A DNA stretch of 64,000 nt from Sorex araneus (lineage: Eukaryota > Chordata > Mammalia > Eulipotyphla > Soricidae). The stretch is taken from the NCBI RefSeq assembly GCF_027595985.1, contig NC_073306.1, positions 84,183,599 to 84,247,598 on the forward strand, read 5' to 3'. Below, piece by piece: positions 1 through 13,900 of this stretch (position 1 is the first letter of the stretch; each line of letters starts with the position of its first letter). The position numbers and the translations under genes are program-made. Under the pieces are notes generated by a model. That model did not search any database, was not told the origin of the DNA, and worked only from the letters and a program-made list of their open reading frames with translations.

Positions 1-35
1 ACAATGGGCAGCGTGTGGACGTCTTAACTGTGACC

Positions 36-297
36 ACGCCTCAAATCCCAGGTACTGTATACGGTCCCACCGAGCACTGCTAGCTATGAGCACTCCTGTC
101 ACACAGTCAGGCATAGTCCCTGAGCACAGAGCCAGGAGTAACCCCTGAGCACCTTCAGGGGGTGGCCCCAAAGCTAAATATAAAAACAAAACAGAAACAA
201 AAACAGAGAGTGCAGGGTGGCAGGCTGGAGCCGGTTCATTGAGGTCCAGCACTGCCTTACCTGTGTGAGGCCCTGGGTTCGATCCCCAGCATGATAA
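36..297 (+). repeat. Two diverged shrew-type SINE fragments
   Basis: 36-175 matches the SINE 3' half (CCCTGAGCACAGAGCCAGGAGTAA). 207-297 matches the 5' half through the B box GGGTTCGATCC, and is followed by an A/C-rich tail and a C run (309-322). They fill the intron after SEMA4A exon 12. Confidence 0.75.
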
Positions 298-397
298 ACA
301 AACAACCCCCTCCCCCCCCCCCCGCCCCAGAAGCCCACTGCGGGCCAGCAGAGGTTCAGGAGCGAGGCTGGGGAGAGCGTCGGAGACAGGCACTCAC

Positions 398-555
398 GGG
401 ATGGGGCTGGGCAGGAGGCTGCAGGTGCGGGCCTGTGGGTCCCAGGCACAGTGCGGGTCCCGGGCAAGGACGCAGTCCACACAGCTCTCGTAGATAGTAC
501 AGTTGGCCCGGGGAACCCTCCAGATGCCTCCGGAGAAGCCTGCAAACACGGCGCC
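398..555 (-). CDS. SEMA4A: SEMA4A coding exon 12 (PSI domain)
   Basis: 158 nt, residues 479-530 plus two bases, GAVFAGFSGGIWRVPRANCT to CSLLPSPIP. PSI-type cysteines at about 497, 503, 506, 514 and 523 (C.....C..C.......C); human has Cys where residue 524 is Ser. Acceptor CATAG/GGCGCC, donor CCC/GTGAGT. Later exons are not in the window. Confidence 0.94.
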
Positions 556-3500
556 CTATGAGGGAGACGCAAAGCTCAGCACCGCCAGCAGCGCCCAGGC
601 CCCCCCACCCCGAGGACGGTCCTACCTGGGAGGGCGCCAGCTGCAGGTTGCGCACGGGCTCGGGCTCCGGGAAGAGCTGGATCTCCTCCACCAGGTGCGC
701 ACCGCCATCCCCGCTCACCACGGCCTTGTGCAGGGACCCGGTGGCTAGGGCAGAGAGCAGGCCTGGACTCCCTGCACCCATGTCCCCGCGCAGCCCCCAA
801 CTCCACTGGCCTCCCCTGCAGCGGGAAGGCTTTTATTTTAAATTAAAGAAAATATTTTTTGGCTTTTTGGGTCACACCCAGTGATACTCAGGGTGTCCTG
901 GCCCTGCTCTAAGGAATCACTCCTGGCGGCCCTCGGGGGACCATATGGGATGCTGGGGATCGGACCCAGGTTGGCTGCATGCAAGGCAAATGCCCTATCC
1001 GATGTGCTATCTCATTCTGAACCCAGGAAAAGGCTCTTCTGTGGTTTCTTTTGGCAGTGCCAGTCCCGGTGTCAGGGCATCAGGCCCACAAAGCAAGTGC
1101 TCAACTGACTGACTGCTGAAGCCCCTCCACCTTCCAGGAAGCTCCTCTGAACTGTGCCAGGTACAAAGGCCTTGCAATTCATGGCCCTTCTAGCCTTCCT
1201 TTGCAAACTGCACGTTCTTGGGCACTGCTGAGAGATACTACAGCGAGTAAGGAGCCGGACTTGCATGCAGCTGACCCAGTTTGATCACAGCAACACATAG
1301 GGCCTAAGCGAAGAGCCAGGAGTTAGCCCTGAGCCTGCGCGCGCACACACGCACACACACACACACGCACACAAACACATACACACCCCTTTACATTTTG
1401 TTTTATTTTTTGTTTTGGACCACAAACAAAAACATCAACATCCATCCTTTAGGCCCAGAGCAATACTATAATGAGTAAGGTTCTTGTTTTACACATAACT
1501 GCACCAGGTTTCCACCATGTGTGGCCCCAACCAAAAAAGAATGAATGAATGAATGAATGAATGAATGTACTATCTTTTAAAGCTTTCCCAGTCCCTGACA
1601 ACATATTTTAGTCATGAAGAACTAGCAGGGCATAGTAAAGAAATAAAAAGAATAACCCTGGTAGATTTGTTTAACTCAGGCTCAAGTATATCTGCCGCAG
1701 CGGCTCCACACCCCACCTGGACTCTTCCTACTCAGCTCTGGTCACTCCTGCTTCCCAGAAGCCTCGACACATCCCTGCAGCGGGATGCCCCCAACCCACC
1801 CCCCACCCTGACCCAGTGGGGGAGCTGAGGCGCCAGCATCAGCCCCTCCCTGCCTGGTGCCAGGCTTCCTGCCCTCTCTGTGCCTGCTGTCAGTGCCCCT
1901 CTGCCCACTCCAGCTGGTCCTTGCTGGAGTCCTTGAGTCCAGTAGGGGGCCAGCAGGAGGGCACTTGCTTTGCACGTGTGACACCCTGGATCCACCCCCA
2001 ACAGCAAAAATAATCACAGCAACACAGCAATGCTGGCACTGCCTTTCTGGGTGCCCTTCACAGGCCAACGTGCTGCAGGAGAGCTCTGTGCCCAGGCTGC
2101 CACTCGCCCCTCACAAGGCGCCCTGCCCCTTTGTGATAAACAGCTCTCCCTGAGGCACCAGGAGGCTCCTGCACGCACACACACACCCGCAGGCACACAG
2201 CAGGGGGGCCAGGGAAATGTCTGGCTACTGGCTCAAGCCCACCCCCACCAGCTGACTCCCTGCCCCAGGCTGCTGCCTTCACTCACCTGTGCCCAGGTAC
2301 AGGACCAGGTGGCTGTGCCCCTCGGTGCCCAGCGCCTTCTCCACAGCCAGCTGCGTGTACTCCACACCTGCCTTGAACAGCAGGGGGCGCCCCACCACCT
2401 TCTGGTCCATCAGGAAATGGTTCTTCATGAAGGTCAAGGCTTTATCAGAGAAAGGGCCTGCTGAACACTGGGAGTGGGGGAGGCAGGTGGTCAGCATCTC
2501 CTCTCCGACTCCCCCTTCTCCCGTCCGCACGCTGAGTCCCCAGCACCACATGCCAGACAGGCCCTGTGCCCCCCTGGAGCTGCCTAGTTCTCAACCCCAG
2601 CCCGTGTGTGTCATAAATTTAAAAGAAATTTTAGCTTGCTCTTCAAGTCCATTTTCTCCCTTGAACGTGTGTCTCACTTGCTCATCTGTTTCCTCGCATG
2701 TTTGCTCTTTCAAGTTCAAGCTCTCCTGAGCGGCTATTCCTGTCCTCTGCCCGGCACACCCCCACCCCCCGCCCTGGCACGACATCCTTCTAAGTAAGTT
2801 TCATCCAGTAAAAACTATCTTGCGGGGCTGGAGCAATAGCACAACGAGTAGGGTGTTTGCCTTACACACAGCAGACCCAGTTTTTTTTTTTTCCTTAGGT
2901 CACACACAGCAATGCAGAGGGGTTACTCTTGGTTCTGCACTCAGGCATTACTCCTGGCAGTGCTCGGGGGACTATATGGGTTGCTGGGAATCGAACCTGG
3001 GTTGGCCGTGTGCAAGGCAAACGCCCTACCCACTATGCTATCGCTCCAGCCCCCGACCCGCGTTTGATTCCCAGCATCACGTATGGTCCTCCAAGCACCA
3101 CCAGGAGTAATTCCTGAGTGCAGAGCCAGTGTGACCCAAAAAGAGAAAAAATAAATAAATAAAATAAAACCCCCAAATAAACAAAAAACTATCTTGCTTT
3201 GAGGCCAGAGAGATAGTACAACAGGTAAGGTGGTTGCCTTGCACAAGGCCCATCCTGGATCCAGCTCTGGCCTCCCATGTAACATAGAAGCCAACCAATC
3301 TTTTTTTTTTTTTTTCTTTTTGGGTCACACCCAGCGATGCTCAGGGGTTACTCCTGGCTTTGCACTCAGGAATTGCTCCTGGCAGTGCTTGGGGGACCAT
3401 ATGGGATGCTGGGGATTGAACCCGGGTCGGCCGCGTGCAAAGCAAACGCCCTACCCGCTGTGCTATCGCTCCGGCCCCGAAGCCAACCAATCTTGACTAA

Positions 3501-6500
3501 CAGAACATTAACACAGAAGATTTAACTTGCAACAATAGCTTAGGAAACCCTCAAAGACTTCATGTGCGCATGGGGAGATACAACAACTTTCACAAATTTT
3601 CTTCTACAGAAATATTTTGTAATCATCCTGTTAACCAGTTAGTGGTAATAAGCAACACAAAAAAATTATTGTGGGCCTGCTATGGGGACAGGCTTGGGGG
3701 AAACTGGGAAAATGGAGACAACGGTGGAGGAAGGTGATAATGGTGGTGGGATTGGTATTGGGATATGGATGCCTGTAACAAATCACCATGAGCAACTTTG
3801 TAAACCATGGTGTCTAAATAAGATCAGGAAAATTTAATAATAATTTAAAAAAATATCTCTGCATCCCATATGGTCTCTGAGCCCACCAGGAGTGATTCCT
3901 GTGTGCAGAGCCAGGAGTAAACCCTGAGCACCACTGAGTGTGGCCCCAAAACCAAACCAACAAACAAAAAAGTCCTTATCTTACTTCAAAAAGAAATCAA
4001 GTGGGGGGGCTGTGGGGGGGCTGGAGTGACAGCACAGCAGATAGGGCGTTTTCCTGGCACACAGCCGACCCGGGTTTGATTCCCAGCACCCCATATGGTC
4101 CCCCAAGCACCACCAGGAGTAATTCCTGAGTGCAGAGCCAGGAGTAACCCCTGTGCATCGCCAGGTATGACCCAAAAAGAAAAAAAAAAAAATCAGCCTG
4201 GAGTGAGCAAATAAACAAATGCTCCCCCAATGGCAGAGGCTGCTTCCACACCCTCCCAGTGTCCCCCAGGGGTGAAGCTTCATTGTGAGAACCAGTGACT
4301 GGAGAGAACGCGTCTCATCACGGCACAGCAGGAACTCGAGGCACGACTTCGGGAGACGCCCCTCTCCGTTCTGGGCACACATGCAATGAGGGGGCTGCAC
4401 CGGCTGTTGCCTCACAGCCCTGCCAACACCGGCACCCAGCCCTGGCCTCTGGTCACGTTCTTGTCCCCCTCCTGTCTTGCGGCCAGCCCCAACTGTCACC
4501 AACCAGCTGTGTCCCCCGGACAAGGGGCTTCACCTCAGAGCTGTAATCTCCTCACCGGCAGAGCAACAGCTGTCTCTCCTGCGCTGCCAGAAGGAGCTCA
4601 CTCCGGCTTCCTCCCAAAGTGACGGGGGGAGGAGATTCACACAGCCCGCAGTGCTCAGGGGCTACTCCCAGCTCACTGCTCAGGGTCTTTCCGGGCAGGG
4701 GACCATGTGGTGCGGGGGATGAAATCCTGGCTGACCACATGCAAAGCCTGTGCTCAGCCTTTAGAGCTTACTCCGACCCCCAAAGGAATTTTTTTTTCTT
4801 TTTTGAGTTTTTGGGCTATACACAGCTGTGCTCAGGGCTTACTCCTGGCATCCTGGCATTGCACTCAGGAATCACTCCTGGTGGGACTCAGGGAGTCCTA
4901 TGGGGTACCAGGATCCATCCCAGGTTGGCCGTAAGGCAAGGCATTTAACCCTTTTACCATATTTCTCCTGAGTCTGCCAAAAATGATCCCTGAGCACAGA
5001 GCCAGGAGTAACCCCTGAGCACTGCTGGGTGTGGCTTCAAATCAAAAATAAACAAATAAACAAAAGGGTTTTTTTTTGGTTTTTTTTTTGCCATTCCCTG
5101 TAGTGCCAGGGATTTAGATGTACCATGGGCCAGCCACCTTCAAAGCATCCGCCCTTTGTCTGGACCATCTCTCCAGCCCCTTCGTTTGGATTCTGAGCCA
5201 CACGCAGTAGTGCTTGGTGGCTACTTCCTGTTATGTGCTCAGGACTCACTCCCAGAGGTGCTTAGGAGAACCAGCTGGTGTCAGGCCCTGAACCCAGGCC
5301 TCATGCATATAAAGTACATGCTCACAAGACTGGGCACCTGCTTTCCTGGCAGGAGGCCTGGGTTCAATTGCCGGTACCACATGGTCCCTTGAGCACCTCT
5401 AGGGGCAAGTGCCAAGCCAAGAGTAGCCCCTGAGCACTGGGCAGGTGTGGCCTGCAAGCTGAAAAAAATAAAAGGAAAAAAAATGTTGTGGTTGAGAATG
5501 CAGAGGTGAGGACACCTGCCCTGCAAACATAAGGCCATGAATTCAAATCCTGTGTCCCACCTGCAACCAGCACAATCCCCACAAAGCTTGAACCTATGAG
5601 CGTCTCGGACCCATGACAGCTGCTCGGTCACCTGCTGATGGGAACTTATATGAATCTGTTTCTATATATACTGCAAATAATGGTGCAGCAAACAATTGGG
5701 GTGCATATATTTTTCTGAAAACGTGCTTTAGGGGCTACAGAAAGCTCCCCAGGTTGAGCACATGCTTTACATGCTTTTTTTTTTTTTTTGTCTTTGGGCC
5801 ACACCCGGTGATGCTCAGGGGTTAATCCTGGCTCTATACTCAGGAATTACTCCTGGTGGTGCTTGGGGGACCATATGGGATTCCAGGAATTGAGCTAGGC
5901 TCAGTTGTGGGCATGGCACTTGCCTTGTATAGCACATGGCACAGCTGTGTATAGCATGAGGCTTGGGTTCGATCCCTGACACCAGTTGGTTCTCCTAAGC
6001 ACCTCTGGGAGTGAGTCCTGAGCACATTGCAGGGAGTAGCTACCAAGTACTACTGGGTGTGTTCAAAATCCAAACCAAGGGGCTGGAGAGATGATCCAGA
6101 AGAAAACATAGTTTCCTTGCAGGTGGCTGACCCCTGGTACATCTAAATCCTTGGTATACCAGAGGGTCCCCTGGGCCCTCCAGGTGTGATCCCTGAGCTC
6201 AGGACCAGGAGTAAGCCCCAAGCACTGCAGGGCATGGTCCAAAAGCCAAAATAGATAAATAAAATATGATTAATTCTTTTTGTTGTTGTTATTCTCTCCC
6301 TAACAATACAAGAGCCTCCGAACACTGTTGAAAATGGAGCCAGAAGTCTGCCAGATCTGACACAAATCAATCAAAAAAAAAAAAAGAAATAGTTCCTATT
6401 CTCCAATTTGGTTCAAAAGACGACTCCAGTATGAAAAAAAAATAAATAAAATCTTGCCAGTTGCAACAACACAGATGTGGGCCTTGGGGGCAATCTGCTC

Positions 6501-9500
6501 AGTGAAATAAATTACAAGAAGCAAGACAAACTCCATATGATTTCACTCACTTGTGAACTATAAAGAAACAAAGCTGACAACGCCCAAACCAAAGCATCCA
6601 GCCCTTAGATACTGACAACGGAATGTCGGCTACAAAGGAGGAGGGAGGCCGGAGGGCCACTGGTCGCAGGTAACTGAACATTTGGTGCCTCTGGTGTGAT
6701 GGGCACAGCTGCAACGGTGAGATGCTGAAAAGCTGTACACCAGAAACCGAGGCAGCAGCATAAACCATTATTAGCTGGAAAAACCACAGGAAAGAGCAGT
6801 TGTTCCTTCCTGCAGAGAAAAGAGTGCACTGCCTGGAGGGGAGGCGAGGAGCCACATGAAACAGCCTCACCCACCCAAACCCACTTCCTCCTCTGGGAGT
6901 CTAGACCAACAGCTACAGAAATGCTCAAACTCCATCAGTGTTCATCAAGATCCAGACCGCAGGGCACAGGGAATGTGGCCCAGTGGTACAGTGCTTGCCT
7001 CACATGTGTGAGGCCCTGAGTTCACTCTCGGGCACCATAAAAAAGAGAAAGAAAGAAGTCTGGATACGACAAATCAGCTGCAAGAGGGAAAAAGATGGAA
7101 AGGGAACATAGAGACTGAAAAAGATAAAAGATGGGCTGGAGACTGTGGCTGGAGAGATAGCACAGTGGGTAGGGCGTTTGCCTAAGCACAAGGCCGACCT
7201 GGGTTCAATTCCCAGCATCCCATATGGTCCCCTGAGCACTGCCAGGAGTAATTCCTGAGTGCAGAGCCAGGAGTAACCTCTGAGCAATGCTGGGTATGAC
7301 CAAAAGAGCAAAATAAATATAGATAGATAGAAGATAGATAGATATATGGACTGGAGCGATAGCACAGTGGGTAGGGTGAACCGTTTGCCTTGCACGCGGC
7401 CAACCCGGGTTCGATTGCTCTGTCCCTCTCGGAGAGCCTGGCAAGCTACCAAGAGTATCCCGCCCAAATGGCAGAGCCTGGCAAGCAACCCGTGGTGTAT
7501 TCGATATGCCAAAAACAGTAACAACAAGTCTCACAATGGAGACGTTACTGGTGCCTGCTCAAGCAAATCAATGAACAATGGGATGACAATGCTACAGTGC
7601 ATATAGATATATAAGTATACATTTATATATATGTGTATATATATGTATATATACATATATATAGAAAGAGAGAGAGAGTATGAGGTCACAGCAACAGTGG
7701 AGTTATTAGGGCACTTGCCTTTTACATGGCTAATCCAAGTTCAATCCACAGCATCCCATATGGTCCCCAAATACTGCCAGGAATGAGCCCTGAGCACCAC
7801 TGGGTGTGACCCAAAAACAAAATCAAACAAAACAGTAAAACCGAGGAATGTCACTACTTGCAAAAAAAAAAAAATCTTTGAAGACATAAGTATAGGCCTT
7901 GAGATGAGATGAGATCATTCTGGGCTATGGGGACCTCCCATGCAGTGAGCTGGGTCCTTACAGGAGAATGGAGAGAGACAGACAGAGAAGGCAGACAGGC
8001 GGGAGTGCGCCAAGCAACAGCAGGCCTGCCAGCAGCTCGCCAGGCGAGGTGAGAGGCACGCAGCAGACTCTGCTCACAACCCACAGGCGAGCTAAGCGTG
8101 CTGGGTCCCAGCTCCCAGCTCCCAGGCCCGACCGCCACAAGGAAGCCCGCTCCTGGCTCTGAAATCACACGGGAAGCTAATGGAGATGAAAGGATAGGCT
8201 TGGACTCCGCTCCAAGATGATGCGGAGACTGGAGAGAGCGCAGGGCGGAACATATGCTCATGTTCGATTCAATGAAATAATGAGGGTGGTGGATGGGATA
8301 GAGATGAAACAGGTTAATTTTTTTTTTTTTTTTTTTGCATTTTGGGTCACACCCGGCGATGCTCAGGGGTCACTCCTGGCTCTGCACTCAGGAATTACTC
8401 CTGGACATGCTCAGGGGACCATATGGGATGCTGGGAATCGAATCGGGGTCAGCCACGTGCAAGGCGAACGCCCTACCCGCTGTGCTATCACTCCAGCCCC
8501 GAAACAGATTCTTTTGACCTTTCATTGTGTTTGTGTTTTGTTCTGTGCTCAGAGCTTATTCCTGGCTCTGAGTTCAGGGGTCACTCCTGGAGGTGCTCAG
8601 TGGACCATATGGGGTTCAGGTGATTGAATCTGGTTGGTCACATACTCGGTCTTTGAGTTGAAGCTGTTTGATAGATGTATGAAGGTCTATTATCTTGGTA
8701 TTTGTAATTTTTATCTTTTAACTCTAGAATCTTTATTTTTTTGGTTTTTTTTTGGTAACACCCAGCAATGTACAGGGGCTACTCCTGACTCTGCACTCAG
8801 GAATCACTACTTGCGACACTCTGGGGACCATATGGGACGCTGGGGATTGAACCTGGGTTGGCCACACGTAAGACAAACACCCTATCCACTGTACTATCAC
8901 TCTGGCCCCTCTATAGACTTTTTTTTTTGCTTTTTTGGGTCACACCCAGTGATGTTCAGGGTCACTCCTGGTTCTGCACTCAGGAATCACTCCTTGCGGT
9001 GCTCGGGAGACCATATGGGATGCTGGGAATTGAACCCAGGTTGGCCGCATGCAAGGCAAATGCCCTATCCGCTGTGTTATCCCTCTAGCCCCTCTATAGA
9101 CTTTTTATAAAAGAAATATTCGAAGCTCAAGAGTCTACCAGAAAAACAAAACAAAATAAACAAAAAAGACTTTGATCAAAACTCAAAGAGACACCGCAGA
9201 ATAACAGAACAAAAGCAAAGGCTTTAAAAGGAGGAAAGGAGTACAAAAGTGAACAGTTAAGGAAAACCTCATAGAACTGAAGAAACTAAGTTTCCAGTGT
9301 CTTATGTTGAGATAATTTATCTAACAGTTTCAGCAGAAAATTGAACAGTTTCAGCAGAGCACAACATCATGAAATTTCAGGGGGGAAAATCCCCAGACTC
9401 CACCTTCCAAGAAAAAAGGAACAAACAAACTACAGGATCCCAGTGAGAAAGAATAAGGTTTATTCAAAGAGTTTGGAATCAGAATAGCTTTGGGCTTCTC

Positions 9501-10876
9501 GACAGCAACACTGACATACAGAACAAGGTAGAGCAAAGTGGCTGGGCTGGAGAGACAGGCCAGCGGGGAAGGTGCTTGCCTTATGCGTGACCAGGGTTAG
9601 GTCACTGAGACCAATAGGGCCCTCTAAGCACTGCTGGGTGTGGCTCAAAGCCCCCCTAAAGAAGGAGGTGTCCAGGGAATAGGTTCGGAAGCTTGGAACA
9701 CTTGCTTGTTTAAGTGTGCAGTAAAGCATTGGGTTCCCGGGTGCCACAGAGTGTGATGGGTACAGAGCCCGGCCAGCAGGGCTATGAGAGTGTAGGCACT
9801 CTGGTCCTGGGCCTTACAAGCTTCCTTTCTGTATTCTTTTTTTTTAAATGCCTTTTGGGTCACACCAGCGATGTTCAGGGGTTGCTCCTGGCTTTGCACT
9901 TAGGCGTTACTCCTGGCGGTGCTGGGGGGATGCTGGGGATTGAACATGGGTAACTGTATGCAGGGCCAACACCCTACCTGCTATCTGGCCCCACAAGTTT
10001 GCTCTTTTTGATTTTTGTTTTGTTTTTGTTTTGGGGCCACACCTAGCTGTGCTCAGGACTTTCTCCTGCCAGGGATCACTACTGGCAGTGCTTGGGGGAC
10101 CATAAGGGATGTCGGAGATCTAACCCAGGTAGACCACATGCAAGGCAATGCCCTATCTGCTTTACTATCACACTGGCTCCTAAGTTTTGTAAGGGGTCAC
10201 ACATGACTATGCTCAGGGCCCCCTCCTGGCTCTGTGCTCAGGGATCATTCTTGACAGAGACCAGAGGACCTACGGTATACAAAGGATGAGCCCAAGTTGT
10301 CTGCACACAAGGCAAGCGCTGTAACCCTGTTCTCTCTGTTCTCTCCTTCCATCCATGCAGCAACCAGGCATGTTCCAGAACCACACAAATGAAGAGTGTG
10401 ACTCTTGGCAATCACCATGACCCAACAGAGTGGGAACAATGCAGGCAAGGATGTGTGAGCAATGCTCTTCACAATCACACAGGAAAGAGAAGAGGAGAAG
10501 AAACCACAGCACACAGAAGTAAGAGCAATATATAGAGAGAGAAGGGGATGCCCCAAGTCACAAGGATGGGGAGTCCTGAATGACAGAAATCTGCACCACT
10601 GCAGATCTCAGGCCTGGGAGGGATTTCCAAGAATGAGAAACTACGAGAAAACCTCTGGGTCTATCAGGAAGTCTGAGATCACTGAACCCGAAATGGGAAC
10701 TGAACAAAAAATGAGAACTTAGAGGGCTGGAGAGCCAGATCAGTGGGGAACACACTTACACACTTGCCTCACACACAGCAAAGCCTTGATTCATCCCTGG
10801 TACTGCACAGAAGCACTGCCAGGAATGATCCCTGAGCACAGAGCCAGGAGTAATCCCCAAACACTGCCAGGCGTCC

Positions 10877-10968
<92 letters not shown>

Positions 10969-13900
10969 CTGATTTAAATGTAAAGCAATGCTGGGGGATG
11001 TGCAGTAGCAGACCCTGGTCTGTACTGGCTGACTTCCCCACTCTACAGTCCTACTATGGTCCATTCCAAGCTACCTACATAATGTCACTGAACACAGATT
11101 TGGAAAGGGATGTCTCAAAACAGTTCCTGCTGTAGCCCAATCTGGCGGAATTGGTGGTAGAACAAAAACACAGTTACAGGGGCTAGAGCGATAGCACAGT
11201 GGGTAGGGCGTTTGCCTAAGCACAAGGCCGACCTGGGTTCAATTCCCAGCATCCCATATGGTCCCCTGAGCACCGCCAGGAGTAATTCCTGAATGCAGAG
11301 CCAGGAGTAACCCCTGTGCATCGCCAGGTGTGACCCAAAAAGCAAAAAAAAAAAAAAAAACAACATAGTCACAGGGGCTGGAGAGATAACACAAAGGTTA
11401 AGGCTCCTGCTAGCATGTAGCTGTGGGCACTGCAACTCTGGGGTGAATCCCAGCAACCCATAGGGTCCCCTGAGTCCCATCAGGAATGATTCCTGCGCAC
11501 AGAGCCAAGAGAAAGCCCTGAGTATTGCCGGATGTGACCACAAAACCAAACACCAAAACCAAAAAACCCTACAACAACAAAGAAGAACACAGTTACATCC
11601 CCACCTTCCAGAATGGGAATTAGGGGCCAGAGAGAGTTTAAAGAGCTGGAGCTGACGCGATGCACACAGAGGGGCCAGCTCAGTCCCTGGCACCACCTGA
11701 TCCCCAAACCCTAGCACTGCAGATTATGGTTCCGCACCAAAAAAAAAAAATAGGAATTCAATAGATACTACCAAAACAGGAACACAATAAAACAGGTATT
11801 TAGCAGACCCCTTGGTGAGGGGTGAGGGACACTCTATGTATGGGACAGAACTGGCCACTTGTGGCAGTGGGGCTGTGGAACCAGGAGGGTATCTGAGCAA
11901 CAGATCAGGTACAGAAAGTCAGTGATCTCAGACTTTCTGATAGACCCAGGAGGGAGCACCATGATATTTATCAGTTATTCATCACCCAGAATAGCAGCTT
12001 CTGTCTCTGGGTTTGGACGCTGCTGAGAGGGCTGGTACTCACACTGCCAGGCCGGGGGCTGATGTCCGGGAACCCGTACGTGGTCCAGCGGGATGTCTCT
12101 TTGTTCAGCTCCTTGTACTTGCCCTCAAACACACTCTGGATGTCGCTAAGCGCGAAAGCACAGACAGCAGAGCTTCTGGTCCCGCCAACCTGCCTGGGGA
12201 GAGCCAGGGAGAAGGGGACATTGTGTGTGACTGCCCGCTGTCCCAGGAGGCCACCCTCTACCCTGTGTCCCCCAAACCCTCATCAGGGCTCTCAGGCCCC
12301 TCTCCCACCTGTCCTCCAACCCTGTAGCTATTATATGACCATGAGGGTTGGTGCACAGATCATGGCAGGGCTTTGGGTAAACCCTCCTTTGGCCCCACCC
12401 TAGTCCCAAGTTCTTAGGGTACAAGCAGAGCCCAACTTGGCTGAATTTGTTTCTTCTGGCTCCAACTGGCTGTTCGGTTTTTGTTTTTATTCTTTTTGTT
12501 TTTGAGCCACACTCAATGGAGCGCAGGGCTGAATCCTGGTGGGGTTCTGTGAACAATACTGGATGCCAGGGATCAAGCTCGGGCCTGCAGCATGCAAGGC
12601 AAATGCCCCACTCACTGTACTATGCTTGCCCCCAGCCACGGTCTGTAGAGATAACAGGTCTGTCTACTAGTTCTCTCTTTTTAGGGGGCCACACCCGGCT
12701 CTGGCTCTACACTCGGGGATCATTCCTGGCAGTGCTGGGGACACCATATGGGATCCTGGGGATTGAATCTGGGTTGGCCACATGTAAGGCAAGGGCAAGT
12801 CCCTCCCTTGTTCTCTCTGACCCGAGGCACACCTTGTCCTAAGCTCTGGAGGCTGTGGACACCAGCTCTTCCCTGACGCCCATCAGCAGGTGTATAAGTG
12901 GAGACAGACCAGATGGTGGACCCTCAAGCAAACTGTGAGTCTTCTGCAGCCTTCAAGCAGTTGCTTCCTTTCCAGCTCAGGCCACTGAATCTTTCCCTCC
13001 GCTCCGAGCTGAAGAATGACTGAGCCAGGAGCTCAACAGCCATAGGCGCTGCACTGACTCCACCCCTGGATTCTCTTACTTGCCTGCTATTCCCACTCCT
13101 CTGTTGAGTCCATTTCACATTATTCCTTTTACTTTTCTTTGTTTTAGAGTTATACCCAGCAGTGCTCAGTGTTACGGGATCACTCCTAGCGGTGTTTGGG
13201 GGAGTCATTGCGGTGCCAAGAATCAAACCTGGGTCCACTACAATCAAGTCAAGATTCTACTCTGTACTCTCTCTCCAGCTCCAGCTCTTCGTTTCACTTT
13301 CATATTTGGCTTTGGTAAGCTGCTTCCTATAGACTAATAAGAACCTCTCTGAGCATGATTTTTCACATTTACATAAGAGGCATGAGTCAAGTTCCTGAGA
13401 AGTGCTGATGAACAAGTGCCTTTTTTTTTTTTTTTGCCACACCCAGTGATGCTCAGGGCTTACTCCTGGCTCTGTGTTCAGGGATCACTCCTGGCAAGGC
13501 TCAAGTACCACCTGGGGTTTCCAGGATCAGCCCCAGGTAGACCACATGCAAAGCAAACACCCTGCCTGCTATACTATCAGGCCCCAAATGTCTTCTTTTT
13601 TTTTTTATGGGGGGGTTGCAGTGCTCAGGAGTCATTCCTGGTGGGTGCCTGGGATCAAATCCTGTGCCTTCTGCCTGTTTGCAGCGCATGCATTCAGCCT
13701 TTTGAGCCGACCCTTGCCCCACAACCATATTCTGATGAGAATGCAAAGTATGCACTCAATTAAGGTCAGTCTCTTGCCCTCTTGGCCAGTCAAAGCAGCC
13801 CAGCCTGGGCCGGGGATGCCCAGTTCCCCCCACCCCACGTTCTGCAGAAACTCACCACTGAGAGGTGAAGACGGCAAAGACCTGGGCCTCAGCGGAGGCG

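Noticed and set aside
7146..7220. Possible tRNA genes at A/B box motifs
   Set aside because: These boxes belong to the tRNA-derived heads of SINEs; no copy folds into a complete cloverleaf by inspection.
10881..10964. Regular short repeats considered as a CRISPR-like array
   Set aside because: Pure dinucleotide microsatellites in a mammalian intron; no spacer structure.
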